Source: a bacterium (GTDB lineage: Bacteria > Bacillota_I > Bacilli_A > RFN20 > CAG-826). Taken from it: DNA of 21,571 bases. Position 1 is the stretch's first letter, and every line of letters begins with the position of its first letter. The translations under genes were made by a program, and so were the position numbers. Positions 1 through 7,014 of the stretch are shown in pieces. Below the pieces are notes generated by a model that was not told where the DNA came from, did no database searches, and worked only from the letters and a program-made list of their open reading frames with translations. Where the stretch lies: assembly GCA_004561785.1 (NCBI GenBank), contig SFUB01000015.1, forward strand, positions 1 to 21,571, given 5' to 3'.

Positions 1-2
1 AA

Positions 3-23
3 GATCTGATGGTTGGTCAGATC
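3..23. repeat. Perfect hairpin at the left edge
   Basis: GATCTGA (3-9) and TCAGATC (17-23) form a perfect 7-bp inverted repeat around a 7-nt loop. On the minus strand it lies about 85 nt past the rlmD stop and is followed by T residues that run off the window, so it could be the metG-rlmD terminator with its U-tract cut off. This is inference; the stem is only moderately GC-rich and the decisive bases are outside the window. Confidence 0.4.
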
Positions 24-37
24 AGTTTCTATGTGTT

Positions 38-104
38 TTGTTGCTGCGTCGTCAGGATGGATGGTTTTGTGCAAAACCGGATAAACGAGTTTGTGCAGCA
101 ACAA
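38..104. repeat. Nested inverted repeats 3' of rlmD
   Basis: An outer perfect 10-bp inverted repeat, TTGTTGCTGC (38-47) and GCAGCAACAA (95-104), encloses an inner hairpin GGTTTT (63-68) / AAAACC (73-78) with loop GTGC. It starts three bases past the rlmD stop codon. The stems are not followed by a run of T on either strand, so it is not a standard intrinsic terminator. It could be a 3'-end stabilising structure, a protein-binding dyad or a dispersed repeat. I cannot assign it. Confidence 0.45.
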
Positions 105-106
105 GT

Positions 107-1477
107 CTAGTGTTTATCGACGTTTTTCAATGATAACGACACCACCGTCTCTACATGTGATGTCTGGGGGAACATATCGAAGGGTTGGACCGATTCCACG
201 CGGTAGCTCTTCTGAAGATAAGACACGTCCCTGGCCAAAGTGCTGGGGTCGCACGAAACATAGACCACTCGGTTTGGCTTCAAGGCAAGCAAAGCATTCA
301 AGAAGTGTTGATCTGAGCCCTTGCGAGGGGGATCCATAAACAAGACATCCACCTTCTCTTTGTTGCGCGCCATCCTCACCATGAAGGAGCTCGCATCATC
401 GCAATACATAGAGAAGTTCTCAACGTGGTTTCTCTGCGCGTTCTTGACTCCGTCCCTGACGGCTTGGGGGACGAGTTCCACCGAAAGGACCTGCTTGCAA
501 TGCTTCGCGGCGATGAGACCGATGGTGCCGATCCCGGAATAGGCGTCGAAGACGATGTCGTCTTTGGTGAGATGGGCCGCCTCCATCGCGGCGGAGTAGA
601 GTTTCTCGGTGATGACGGGGTTGGTCTGATAGAAAGATTTCGCAGAGATCTTGAAGGAGAGCCCGCATAAGGAGTCCTCGATATACCCTTTCCCGTAGAG
701 GACGCGTTCTTTCTCGCCCAGGATGACGTTGGTGTCTCTGGAGTTGATGTTCTGAACCACCGTGGTGATCTCCGGGCAGGCTTTGGTCAGCGCGGACACG
801 AAGTTCCCGCGGCTTGGGAAAGAATCGACCGTGGTGACCAAAACGACCATGATCTGCTTTTGGTAATAGGAGGTTCGGATCAACACATGACGGAGGATTC
901 CCCTTCTCTCGTCTTCCAAATAAGGATCCACGTGCATCGATTTGCAGAGCTCCTTGATCTTGTCAAGGATCGCCGTCGCGCGTTCGTCTTCGATCGCGCA
1001 CTCCTTCACGGGGACGATCACGTGGGTGTTCTGTTTATAGAAGCCACAGTAGACGTTCCCTTTTCTATCCTTGCCGAAAGGCATTTGGATTTTGTTCCGG
1101 TAATGGAAGGGATCTTCCATCCCCACGCAGGGGGAGACATCCACATCCATGTGGCCGACCTTCTTGAATTGTTCCCGCACTTTCTTGGATTTGTATTCGA
1201 GCTGAGCCTTGTAGGAAAGCTGCTGAAAGCAGCATCCCCCGCAGGAGTGGCAGATTTTGCATTTCGGAGAGATGCGCTCCGGGGATACTTTCGTCAGGGA
1301 TTTTACTTCCCCGAACAAAGCCCCCGCGCGGCGATAGATGGCCTCCACCTCGCCTTCTTCGCCCGGGAACATCCCATCGACGAAGACGACGTCGGAGCCT
1401 GCTTTGAAAACGCCCTTCCCCTCAAAGGAAAGATCGACGCAGGTCCCTTTGAGCACCTCGGGTCGCATCCCTTTCAT
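107..1477 (-). CDS. rlmD: 23S rRNA (uracil-5-)-methyltransferase, RlmD/RlmCD (RumA) family
   Basis: SAM-dependent enzyme that methylates C5 of a uracil in 23S rRNA. The 456-aa protein has the family order: an N-terminal TRAM-like beta-barrel (about 5-60); a cysteine cluster for a 4Fe-4S centre (C73, C76 or C79, C82, with C160 as likely fourth ligand); and a Rossmann methyltransferase domain. Visible motifs are QTNP (284-287), the SAM loop DAYSGIGTIG (311-320), DPPRKG (382-387), the nucleophile C409 in YVSCDPSTLARD, and the likely general base E443. Length is normal. Start: the ATG overlaps the metG TGA by one base (TGATG) and has AGAAGG about 10 nt upstream; an in-frame ATG three codons later is less well placed. 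It is translationally coupled to metG. Whether it modifies U1939, U747 or both (as Bacillus RlmCD does) cannot be read from the sequence. Confidence 0.93.
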   Translation of the reverse strand: MKGMRPEVLKGTCVDLSFEGKGVFKAGSDVVFVDGMFPGEEGEVEAIYRRAGALFGEVKSLTKVSPERISPKCKICHSCGGCCFQQLSYKAQLEYKSKKVREQFKKVGHMDVDVSPCVGMEDPFHYRNKIQMPFGKDRKGNVYCGFYKQNTHVIVPVKECAIEDERATAILDKIKELCKSMHVDPYLEDERRGILRHVLIRTSYYQKQIMVVLVTTVDSFPSRGNFVSALTKACPEITTVVQNINSRDTNVILGEKERVLYGKGYIEDSLCGLSFKISAKSFYQTNPVITEKLYSAAMEAAHLTKDDIVFDAYSGIGTIGLIAAKHCKQVLSVELVPQAVRDGVKNAQRNHVENFSMYCDDASSFMVRMARNKEKVDVLFMDPPRKGSDQHFLNALLALKPNRVVYVSCDPSTLARDVSYLQKSYRVESVQPFDMFPQTSHVETVVSLSLKNVDKH

Positions 1478-3087
1478 CAGGCGGCCGCCTTCTCTTTCGG
1501 CGCGGCCATCATCTCAGCGATGGCTTGGATTTCTTTTTCGACGTCGAGACGGGGGAAGAGCTGGTCTCCCTTGACGACCTTATGGCCGGAAAGGAAGCCG
1601 AGACGCTCGATGTTTCCATACTCTCTTTCCTCTTGTTCGCAGCCCAAAGCATCGAAGATGGCGTCAGATTTATGGACGAGGACCGGCTTCATCATCATGC
1701 CGGCGCTATAAAGGACATGGGCCAGATGCGCCATGGCGGATTCGAGTTCTTCTTTCTTGCTCGGATCTTTGGCCAGAGCCCAAGGGGCCTTCTCCTCGAT
1801 GTACTTGTTGGCCCTGGAAACCAGGTTCATGACTTCCACATAGGCCTCGGAGACCTTGAGTTCATCGTTATAGGACTCATAGGCCGTTTTGGTCTTCAAG
1901 GTCAAAGAGGAGAGCTCTTTGTCGAGCTCATCCAAATCGCCCTTCCAGGCGGGAATGACCCCGTCGAAGTATTTGAGGATCATGGAGGCGGTGCGGTTCA
2001 GCAAATTGCCCAGGTTGTTGGCCAAATCCTGATTCACGCGGGTCACGAATTGCTCCGGGGTAAAAGTTCCGTCTTGGCCGAACGGGACCTCGGAAAGCAA
2101 ATAGTAGCGCACCGCGTCGACGCCGTAGCGGTCGATGAGGGGGTAGGCCGAAATGGCGTTGCCCCTGGATTTGGACATCTTGCCGTCCTTCATCATGAGC
2201 AAGCCGTGGACGAACACGCGATTCGGCTGGCGGAGGCCCAAGGACTGCAAGAACATCGGCCAATAGATGGTGTGGAAACGGGTGATGTCCGCCCCGATGA
2301 CGTGGACGATCTCGGTAGAAGGGTCCTCCCAGAATTCTTTGAACTTCTCATTGTTCTCTTGGAGGTAGCCAAGGGCGGTGATGTAGTTGGTCAAGGCATC
2401 GAGCCAGACATAGACCACATGCTCAGGGTTCTCCTTGACCTGGATCCCCCAGTCAAAGGAGGTGCGGGAAACGCAGAGGTCCTGAAGACCCGGCTTAATG
2501 AAAGTATTGACCATCTCGTTCTTCTTCGAGACCGGGGTGATGAAATCGGGGTTCTTGGAATAGAAATCCAAAAGGGAATCGACGTATTTCCCGCAGCGGA
2601 AGAAATACGCGGGTTCATCCTTTTTCTCCACGGGGCGGTGGCATTCCGGGCAAAGATGCTCCGGGCCCACTTGGGTCTCGGTCCAATAAGATTCCTCATG
2701 GACGCAATACCAGCCGGTGTAGGAGGAAAGATAGATGTCGTCTTGGGCAAGCATCCTCGAGAAGATCTTTTGAACGGTCTCGACGTGGCGCTTGTCGGTG
2801 GTCCGGATGAAATCGTCGTTGGAGATTTCCATGGCTTTCCACAAAGGAAGGAATTTGTCGTTGACGATCTCGTCCACGAATTCCTGCGGGGTCACGCCTT
2901 TGGCGGCGGCGTTGTCTTCGATTTTCTCCCCGTGCTCATCGGTTCCGGTGAGGAAGAAAACGTCATACCCCCTAAGCCTTTTGCCACGGGCGATGATGTC
3001 GCACAAAGTAGTGCAATAGGCATGCCCAAGGTGAGGGGAAGCGCTAGGGTAATAGATCGGGGTCGTGATGTAGAATTTCTTGCTCAT
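1477..3087 (-). CDS. metG: Methionyl-tRNA synthetase
   Basis: Class I aminoacyl-tRNA synthetase that charges tRNA-Met. In the 536-aa protein the HIGH-type motif is PHLGH (18-22), the catalytic loop is KMSKS (303-307), and a zinc-knuckle insertion contains C128, C146 and C149 (CPEC). The C-terminal third is the helical anticodon-binding domain. The extra EMAP/Arc1p-type tRNA-binding domain found in many longer MetG proteins is absent, giving the short form. AAAGGAG at 3094-3100 sits 6 nt before the ATG. The gene has its own candidate promoter downstream of the rpmE terminator and heads a two-gene unit with rlmD. The leader is only about 30 nt, leaving no room for a T-box or SAM riboswitch, so tRNA- or SAM-sensing attenuation is not expected. 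Confidence 0.97.
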   Translation of the reverse strand: MSKKFYITTPIYYPSASPHLGHAYCTTLCDIIARGKRLRGYDVFFLTGTDEHGEKIEDNAAAKGVTPQEFVDEIVNDKFLPLWKAMEISNDDFIRTTDKRHVETVQKIFSRMLAQDDIYLSSYTGWYCVHEESYWTETQVGPEHLCPECHRPVEKKDEPAYFFRCGKYVDSLLDFYSKNPDFITPVSKKNEMVNTFIKPGLQDLCVSRTSFDWGIQVKENPEHVVYVWLDALTNYITALGYLQENNEKFKEFWEDPSTEIVHVIGADITRFHTIYWPMFLQSLGLRQPNRVFVHGLLMMKDGKMSKSRGNAISAYPLIDRYGVDAVRYYLLSEVPFGQDGTFTPEQFVTRVNQDLANNLGNLLNRTASMILKYFDGVIPAWKGDLDELDKELSSLTLKTKTAYESYNDELKVSEAYVEVMNLVSRANKYIEEKAPWALAKDPSKKEELESAMAHLAHVLYSAGMMMKPVLVHKSDAIFDALGCEQEEREYGNIERLGFLSGHKVVKGDQLFPRLDVEKEIQAIAEMMAAPKEKAAA

Positions 3088-3126
3088 GGGTTTCTCCTTT
3101 CGCCCTGCAGGCCTCTGGATGGGGCT

Positions 3127-3155
3127 ATTTTACCATCGCTCGGCGAGAAAGGCAG
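3127..3155 (-). promoter_or_regulatory. Candidate sigma-A promoter for metG-rlmD
   Basis: On the minus strand, TAAAAT (3127-3132, five of six matches to TATAAT) follows CTGCCT (3150-3155, weak -35) at 17-bp spacing. Transcription would start near 3120, giving a leader of about 33 nt before the metG ATG. It lies just downstream of the rpmE terminator, where a promoter is needed. Seen by eye; the -35 match is poor. Confidence 0.45.
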
Positions 3156-3156
3156 T

Positions 3157-3174
3157 TCTTCCCTATTGGGAAGA
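3157..3174. repeat. Hairpin between rpmE terminator and metG promoter
   Basis: TCTTCCC (3157-3163) and GGGAAGA (3168-3174) are a perfect 7-bp inverted repeat with a 4-nt loop. It overlaps the end of the rpmE terminator T-rich tract and abuts the candidate metG -35. It may be a second-stage terminator or an operator; no U-run follows it. Confidence 0.4.
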
Positions 3175-3198
3175 GAAAAGCCACCCCGAAGGATGGCT
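3171..3198 (-). terminator. Intrinsic terminator of rpmE
   Basis: On the minus strand an 8-bp stem (3191-3198 with 3179-3186, one G-U pair) closes a TTCG loop and is followed by TTTTCTCTT. It starts about 18 nt after the rpmE stop codon. Confidence 0.85.
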
Positions 3199-3215
3199 CG
3201 ACTTCTAAGCTAGGC

Positions 3216-3434
3216 TTATTTGCCGTTGTTCTGGGCTTTGGCGAGCTTCTTGTTGAAGCGATCGATGCGGCCATCGGCTTGGACGAACCTCTGCTTGCCC
3301 GTGTAGAAGGGGTGGCAGTTCGAGCAGGTGTCAACCTTGATGTCCCCAGCGGTGGAACCCGTCTCGAAGACGGCTCCGCAGGTGGTGCAGGTGACCTTGC
3401 AGTGGTGGTAGTCCGGATGGATGTCTTTCTTCAT
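3216..3434 (-). CDS. rpmE: 50S ribosomal protein L31 (zinc-binding type)
   Basis: Small ribosomal subunit protein of 72 aa that bridges the 50S and 30S subunits. It begins MKKDIHPDY and contains the family signature CHPFYTG followed by DGRIDRFNKK. Cysteines C16/C19 (CTTC) and C37/C40 (CSNC) form the zinc ribbon, so this is the C+ form rather than the zinc-free paralogue. The start is fixed by family alignment and by AAAGGAG at 3443-3449; an in-frame upstream ATG at 3494 would add 20 unrelated residues and lies in the leader. It is monocistronic, with its own candidate promoter and terminator. C+ L31 proteins can act as zinc stores, but no Zur-type operator is evident here. Confidence 0.96.
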   Translation of the reverse strand: MKKDIHPDYHHCKVTCTTCGAVFETGSTAGDIKVDTCSNCHPFYTGKQRFVQADGRIDRFNKKLAKAQNNGK

Positions 3435-3493
3435 TTCCCTTACTCCTTTCGCCGTGCGCCACACAGGTGCACAGAGAGTTAGCGCGTTGCGCA
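3435..3493 (-). promoter_or_regulatory. rpmE 5' leader, possible L31 autoregulatory RNA
   Basis: The roughly 58-nt leader predicted upstream of the rpmE ATG is rich in self-complementary segments. One is GCGCAACGCGC (within 3481-3492); another is a hairpin with GTGC and GCAC arms around a partly paired loop, ending about 7 nt before the ribosome binding site. Structured leaders upstream of L31 genes are known in several phyla and are thought to mediate feedback by the protein. Whether this one belongs to a described class cannot be judged by eye. Confidence 0.35.
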
Positions 3494-3499
3494 TTAGTT

Positions 3500-3528
3500 A
3501 AGATACACGCCTTTGCCCCTACGGGCAA
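3500..3528 (-). promoter_or_regulatory. Candidate rpmE promoter
   Basis: Minus-strand TTGCCC (3523-3528) and TATCTT (3500-3505) are exactly 17 bp apart, each matching four of six consensus bases. Transcription would begin near 3493. The -35 lies inside a hairpin (CCTTGCCC 3523-3530 with GGGCAAAGG 3510-3518) that follows the UPF0173 gene and may also act as its weak, T-poor 3' end. Confidence 0.4.
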
Positions 3529-3554
3529 GGATTATTTCCGGGAGTCTAACCCCC

Positions 3555-4145
3555 TTACAAAGCAATCTCTTCCCCCGCTCTTACGAGCATCGACTTCGGA
3601 TAGGAGACCTTCATGTCTTGCTTGATGTCGAAAAGCATGCCCGGGTGCATGTGATACGGGATAAGGTGCTCCGGATGGATGATTTCCGCGCAGCGGGTGG
3701 CTTCCTCCGGGCCCATGTTGAAGACGCCGTCGATCGGCAGAAAACAATAGGTTATCCCCAGTTTGCCGATTCTCTCCATCTCCGGGGTGTAGTCCGTATC
3801 GCCCGCGACGTAGATCTTCTTGCCCTCCAAAGAAAGCACATAGCCCACGCATTCAGAGACGTCGTGGTTCTTGTTGTAGGCGGGGACGGGTTCGATATCC
3901 ACGCCGAAATAGGAGAAAGAATGATACACGCCTCCGCTATAAGCGTCTTTGGAACGAATCACGATGGTCCGATCGGTCAAGGGAACGAGGTGAATGGCGT
4001 TATGGTCGTAATGCTCGTGGGTTATGAGGACCAAATCCGCAGGCAGGTCATAACCTTCCCCGGCATAGGGATCGATGTAGATCACTTTGTTTCCCTCGGT
4101 GATGAGGCGCAGGGAAGCGTGCCCCTGGTAAAGAAGTTTTGCCAT
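3555..4145 (-). CDS. Metallo-beta-lactamase-fold hydrolase, UPF0173-like
   Basis: A 196-aa cytoplasmic protein with the metallo-beta-lactamase fold. Metal-binding motifs are HEHYDH (43-48), H94, the AGDTD strand (D116/D118) and H165 in the C-terminal YHMH. The fold starts directly at residue 1 (conserved MxxLxYxGHA-like strand), which fixes the start. UPF0173 proteins are widespread, and their physiological substrate is not established; zinc-dependent hydrolysis is assumed from the fold. There is no proper ribosome binding site: AGAGG is 13 nt upstream, and a TATAAT box ends 6 nt before the ATG, so a leaderless transcript is likely. It is divergent from tldD. The function is unknown beyond the fold. 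Confidence 0.85.
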   Translation of the reverse strand: MAKLLYQGHASLRLITEGNKVIYIDPYAGEGYDLPADLVLITHEHYDHNAIHLVPLTDRTIVIRSKDAYSGGVYHSFSYFGVDIEPVPAYNKNHDVSECVGYVLSLEGKKIYVAGDTDYTPEMERIGKLGITYCFLPIDGVFNMGPEEATRCAEIIHPEHLIPYHMHPGMLFDIKQDMKVSYPKSMLVRAGEEIAL

Positions 4146-4151
4146 GATCCG

Positions 4152-4157
4152 ATTATA
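4152..4157 (-). promoter_or_regulatory. Perfect -10 box implying a leaderless mRNA
   Basis: Minus-strand TATAAT lies only 6 nt before the ATG at 4145, so the expected start site coincides with the A of the start codon. At 16-18 bp spacing no good -35 is seen; the spacer is filled by an 18-bp palindrome. Confidence 0.6.
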
Positions 4158-4161
4158 ACCT

Positions 4162-4179
4162 CTTTTTCCATGGAAAAAG
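4162..4179. repeat. Perfect 18-bp palindrome in the tldD/UPF0173 divergent region
   Basis: CTTTTTCCATGGAAAAAG is its own reverse complement over all 18 bases. It occupies the -10 to -35 spacer of the minus-strand promoter and ends just before the candidate tldD -35. Position and perfect symmetry suggest an operator for a dimeric regulator of both genes; a hairpin role is less likely because there is no loop. No regulator gene is adjacent. Confidence 0.6.
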
Positions 4180-4181
4180 GC

Positions 4182-4216
4182 TTGATGGTTTGGCTAGGGG
4201 TGCTAGTCTTCTAGCC
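4182..4216 (+). promoter_or_regulatory. Candidate tldD promoter with inverted repeat
   Basis: TTGATG (4182-4187), 16 bp, then an extended -10 TGC-TAGTCT (4201-4209) is the best promoter I can find for tldDE. It is overlapped by an inverted repeat, GGCTAG (4192-4197) and CTAGCC (4211-4216). The -10 is weak (three of six), so this is tentative. Confidence 0.35.
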
Positions 4217-4235
4217 ACAACGAAAGGAGTTCAAC

Positions 4236-5645
4236 ATGATTTCTAAATCGCTCGCCTTGGAAGTCCTCAACGCCGCCCTGTCTACGGGCGGGGACTACGC
4301 CGAGATCTATTTGGAACACAATATCCCAGACGTCATCGCCGTCGAGAACGGGATCGTCGAAGACTGCGCCAGCGCGGAAAGCTATGGAGCCGGCATCCGC
4401 ATCCTGAAGGGGATTCGCTCCGTCTATGGCTACACCTCCGACTTAAGCCGCAAATCCCTCTTAAGCCTCGCTTCTTCCCTATCCTCGTGCTATGAAGGGG
4501 AAAGGGTTTTGACCGTCGAGAAGATTGTCAAAAAGAAAGTCCGCAACATCAACCCCATCCAAACCCACATCGGGGACGTGCCGATGGAGGAGAAAATAGC
4601 CTATCTTAAGGAATGCAACGAGATTACCCGCGCCGTCGATCCGCGCTTGGTTCGCGTAAGGAGCGGCCTTTACTACAACCGCAAGGACATCGAGATCTTT
4701 AACGCCGAATCCGCGATCGGATGCCAGTTTGAGAACTTCGAGGAAAGGGGGCGCCTAAGCCTCACCGCGATCGCCGCGGGGGAAGACGGCCAAATGGAGT
4801 CCGATTTCTCAGGGCCCGGACGCTTCAGCGGCTGGGAGTGGTTCAAAAACGAATTGGACTACAAAGCAAAGGCAAAGGAGGTTGGCGAAAAGGCCATCCT
4901 GATGCTCACGGCGAAGGAATGCCCGAGCGGGCGTTACACGGTCGTGATCGCAAACGGCTGGGGCGGAGTCCTCTTCCACGAGGCCTGCGGGCACTCCCTG
5001 GAAGCCACCGCCACCGCGAAGAAGCTATCCGTCTTCTCCGATTCAATCGGCAAGCAGATCGCCTCGCCTTTGGTGACCGCCTATGACGACGGCACCATGC
5101 CCAACGAATGGGGATCCAATAACATCGACTCCGAAGGCAACCCCACGAAGAAGAACCCGCTTATCAAAAACGGGATCTGCGTGGGTTTCCTGGTGGATAA
5201 GGCCAACGGCAGAAGGCTCAACATGGAGGCCAACGGGTGCTCCAGGAGGCAAAGCTACCGCTTCGCCCCCACTTCCCGCATGTCCAATACCTACATCGCC
5301 GCTGGGAAAGACAAAAAAGAAGACATCATCAAAGATACGAAGCTAGGCATCTACGTCGCCAACTTCGGCGGCGGATCGGTCGAGCCCGCAACCGGGGAAT
5401 TCAACTTCTCGGCCTCGGAAGCCTACATCATCCGCGATGGCAAGATCTGCGAGCCGATCAAGGGGTGCACCCTCATCGGATCGGGCAAAGAGGTCTTGGA
5501 GAACATCGACCGCGTCGGAGACGACTTGGAATTGGGCCAAGGCAACTGCGGCTCCCTGTCCGGCTACATCCCCGTAAACGTTGGCCAGCCCACCATCCGC
5601 ATCAAGGAAATCACCGTCGGGGGGAGAGGAGGTAAACTAGAATGA
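4236..5645 (+). CDS. tldD: Metalloprotease TldD
   Basis: Catalytic subunit of the TldD/TldE zinc protease, which degrades unfolded peptides in a cavity between the two subunits. In E. coli it matures microcin B17 and clears CcdA. The 469-aa protein has the active motif HEACGH (248-253, HExxxH), preceded by a glycine-rich strand. C438 in GQGNCG matches the C-terminal cysteine zinc ligand of E. coli TldD, followed by the conserved QPT and TVGG ending. The start is supported by AAAGGAG (4223-4229), 6 nt before the ATG. It overlaps tldE by ATGA, so the subunits are translationally coupled. No peptide precursor, RiPP enzyme or toxin-antitoxin pair is seen next to it, so a general peptide-processing role is the safest reading. 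Confidence 0.95.
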   Translation: MISKSLALEVLNAALSTGGDYAEIYLEHNIPDVIAVENGIVEDCASAESYGAGIRILKGIRSVYGYTSDLSRKSLLSLASSLSSCYEGERVLTVEKIVKKKVRNINPIQTHIGDVPMEEKIAYLKECNEITRAVDPRLVRVRSGLYYNRKDIEIFNAESAIGCQFENFEERGRLSLTAIAAGEDGQMESDFSGPGRFSGWEWFKNELDYKAKAKEVGEKAILMLTAKECPSGRYTVVIANGWGGVLFHEACGHSLEATATAKKLSVFSDSIGKQIASPLVTAYDDGTMPNEWGSNNIDSEGNPTKKNPLIKNGICVGFLVDKANGRRLNMEANGCSRRQSYRFAPTSRMSNTYIAAGKDKKEDIIKDTKLGIYVANFGGGSVEPATGEFNFSASEAYIIRDGKICEPIKGCTLIGSGKEVLENIDRVGDDLELGQGNCGSLSGYIPVNVGQPTIRIKEITVGGRGGKLE

Positions 5646-6964
5646 ATCTCAACCGCTTTTTCGAGCTCGCCAAAGAGAAGGGCATCGCGGAGAGCCAACT
5701 CCAAATCAGCAAAAGCTCCTCCGTCTCGATCGGACTATTCCATCGCGAGATCGACACCTACAAAGTGACTTCGAGCCAGTCCATCATCGCCTGTGGCACC
5801 TACAACGGCAAATTCGCCACCGCAAACACCCAGAAGTTGGACAAAGACACTTTCGAATACCTGATCGAGCAGATCATCCGCGGGGCCACCTATGTCGAAA
5901 AGCCCAATGAGGTCGGAATCTTTCCGGGATCCCCGAAATACAAAAAGGGATCCGTCTACTCCAAAGCGTTGGAGGAGACTCCGATTTCCGAGAAGATTGC
6001 CCTGCTCAAGAAGGTCGAAGAAGACATCTACAAAGCAGACCCGATGGTCACCGACGCCGACTCGGTCCGATACGAGGAATCTTCCTCCGAGTCCATCTTC
6101 ATGAATTCCTTCGGTCTAAAGCTCCGCCAAAAGAGCAACTACGCCTCCATCGTCGCCGGAGCGGTGCTCCGCGACGGGGAAGAAACCAAAACGTATTACG
6201 ATTTCTTCGTCGGCAACGACCTATCCGACTTCCACGAAGAAGAATTCGTGAAAGGGATCGTCGATGGGGCAAAGAAGAAGCTCGGCGGCAAGAGCTGCCC
6301 CTCCGGGAAATACCCGACCATCCTCTCTCAGGAAGTCGCAAGTTCCCTGACCGACTATTTCCTCAGCGCGGCGATCGCCGACGACGTCCAACGCCACTCC
6401 TCCTTCTTGGAGGGGAAGCTCGGCCAGAAGGTCGCTTCCAGCAAAGTCAGCATCCAAGAGAAGCCGTTGACCAAGAACATCTATTTCTCTTACTTCGATT
6501 CCGAAGGCGTGGCCTGCAAAAACAAAGACGTCATCAAAAACGGGACTTTGGTCACCTACTTCTATAACCGTGAGACGGCGAAGAAGGACGGGGTCGAATC
6601 CACCGGCAATGCCGTCTGGGGCGCCAACCGCATGGGGACGGGCTATGGGAACCTCTTCGTCAAGCCGGGCAAGAAGAGCTTTGATGAATTGATCTCCGAT
6701 ATCAAAGAAGGGGTCTACATCACCGAGGTGGCCGGACTTGGAACGGGGATGAACCCCGTTTCGGGGGACTTTTCCTGCCAAGCGGAAGGGTTCTTAATCA
6801 AAGATGGGAAGGTCGATCGTCCCCTATCCCTGATTACCCTATCCGGGAACCTCCTCAAGATGTTCCGCGACTGCCAAGGGTTCGGCAGCGACGTCAAGAT
6901 GACCGATTCCAGCATCAGCATCGCTTCGATGCGCATCAAATCCATGTCCATCGGCGGAGAATAA
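5642..6964 (+). CDS. pmbA: TldE/PmbA, non-catalytic partner of TldD
   Basis: The 440-aa paralogue of TldD pairs with it to form the closed proteolytic chamber. It lacks the HExxxH motif; the equivalent segment around SLTDYFLSA has no zinc ligands, as expected for TldE. The C-terminal family region is present: a GNLFV strand, the segment TEVAGLGTGMNPVSGDFSC, the RPLSLITLSGNLL segment, and a final MSIGG. AGGAGG at 5627-5632 lies 9 nt before the ATG, within the tldD end. Translation starts in the ATGA overlap. It ends 7 nt before the region of the bidirectional terminator. Confidence 0.94.
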   Translation: MNLNRFFELAKEKGIAESQLQISKSSSVSIGLFHREIDTYKVTSSQSIIACGTYNGKFATANTQKLDKDTFEYLIEQIIRGATYVEKPNEVGIFPGSPKYKKGSVYSKALEETPISEKIALLKKVEEDIYKADPMVTDADSVRYEESSSESIFMNSFGLKLRQKSNYASIVAGAVLRDGEETKTYYDFFVGNDLSDFHEEEFVKGIVDGAKKKLGGKSCPSGKYPTILSQEVASSLTDYFLSAAIADDVQRHSSFLEGKLGQKVASSKVSIQEKPLTKNIYFSYFDSEGVACKNKDVIKNGTLVTYFYNRETAKKDGVESTGNAVWGANRMGTGYGNLFVKPGKKSFDELISDIKEGVYITEVAGLGTGMNPVSGDFSCQAEGFLIKDGKVDRPLSLITLSGNLLKMFRDCQGFGSDVKMTDSSISIASMRIKSMSIGGE

Positions 6965-6970
6965 AACCGC

Positions 6971-7010
6971 GAAGAAAAAATCGGCAGCCTCTGCGTTGCC
7001 GATTTTCTTT
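6971..7010. terminator. Bidirectional intrinsic terminator
   Basis: AAAATCGGCA (6977-6986) and TGCCGATTTT (6997-7006) form a perfect 10-bp stem with T-rich flanks on both strands. It serves tldDE on the plus strand and the convergent four-gene unit on the minus strand. Confidence 0.9.
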
Positions 7011-7014
7011 CGCC

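Noticed and set aside
61..95. DnaA-box-like GGATAA in the left intergenic region
   Set aside because: Only a partial match and isolated. Gene order places oriC beyond the right edge.
3088..3120. T-box or SAM riboswitch upstream of metG
   Set aside because: The leader between the candidate promoter and the ATG is only about 30 nt, and there is no T-box motif.
1525..3213. 562-codon plus-strand open frame antisense to metG
   Set aside because: Shadow of metG; no domain, and it would run through the rpmE terminator and the metG promoter.
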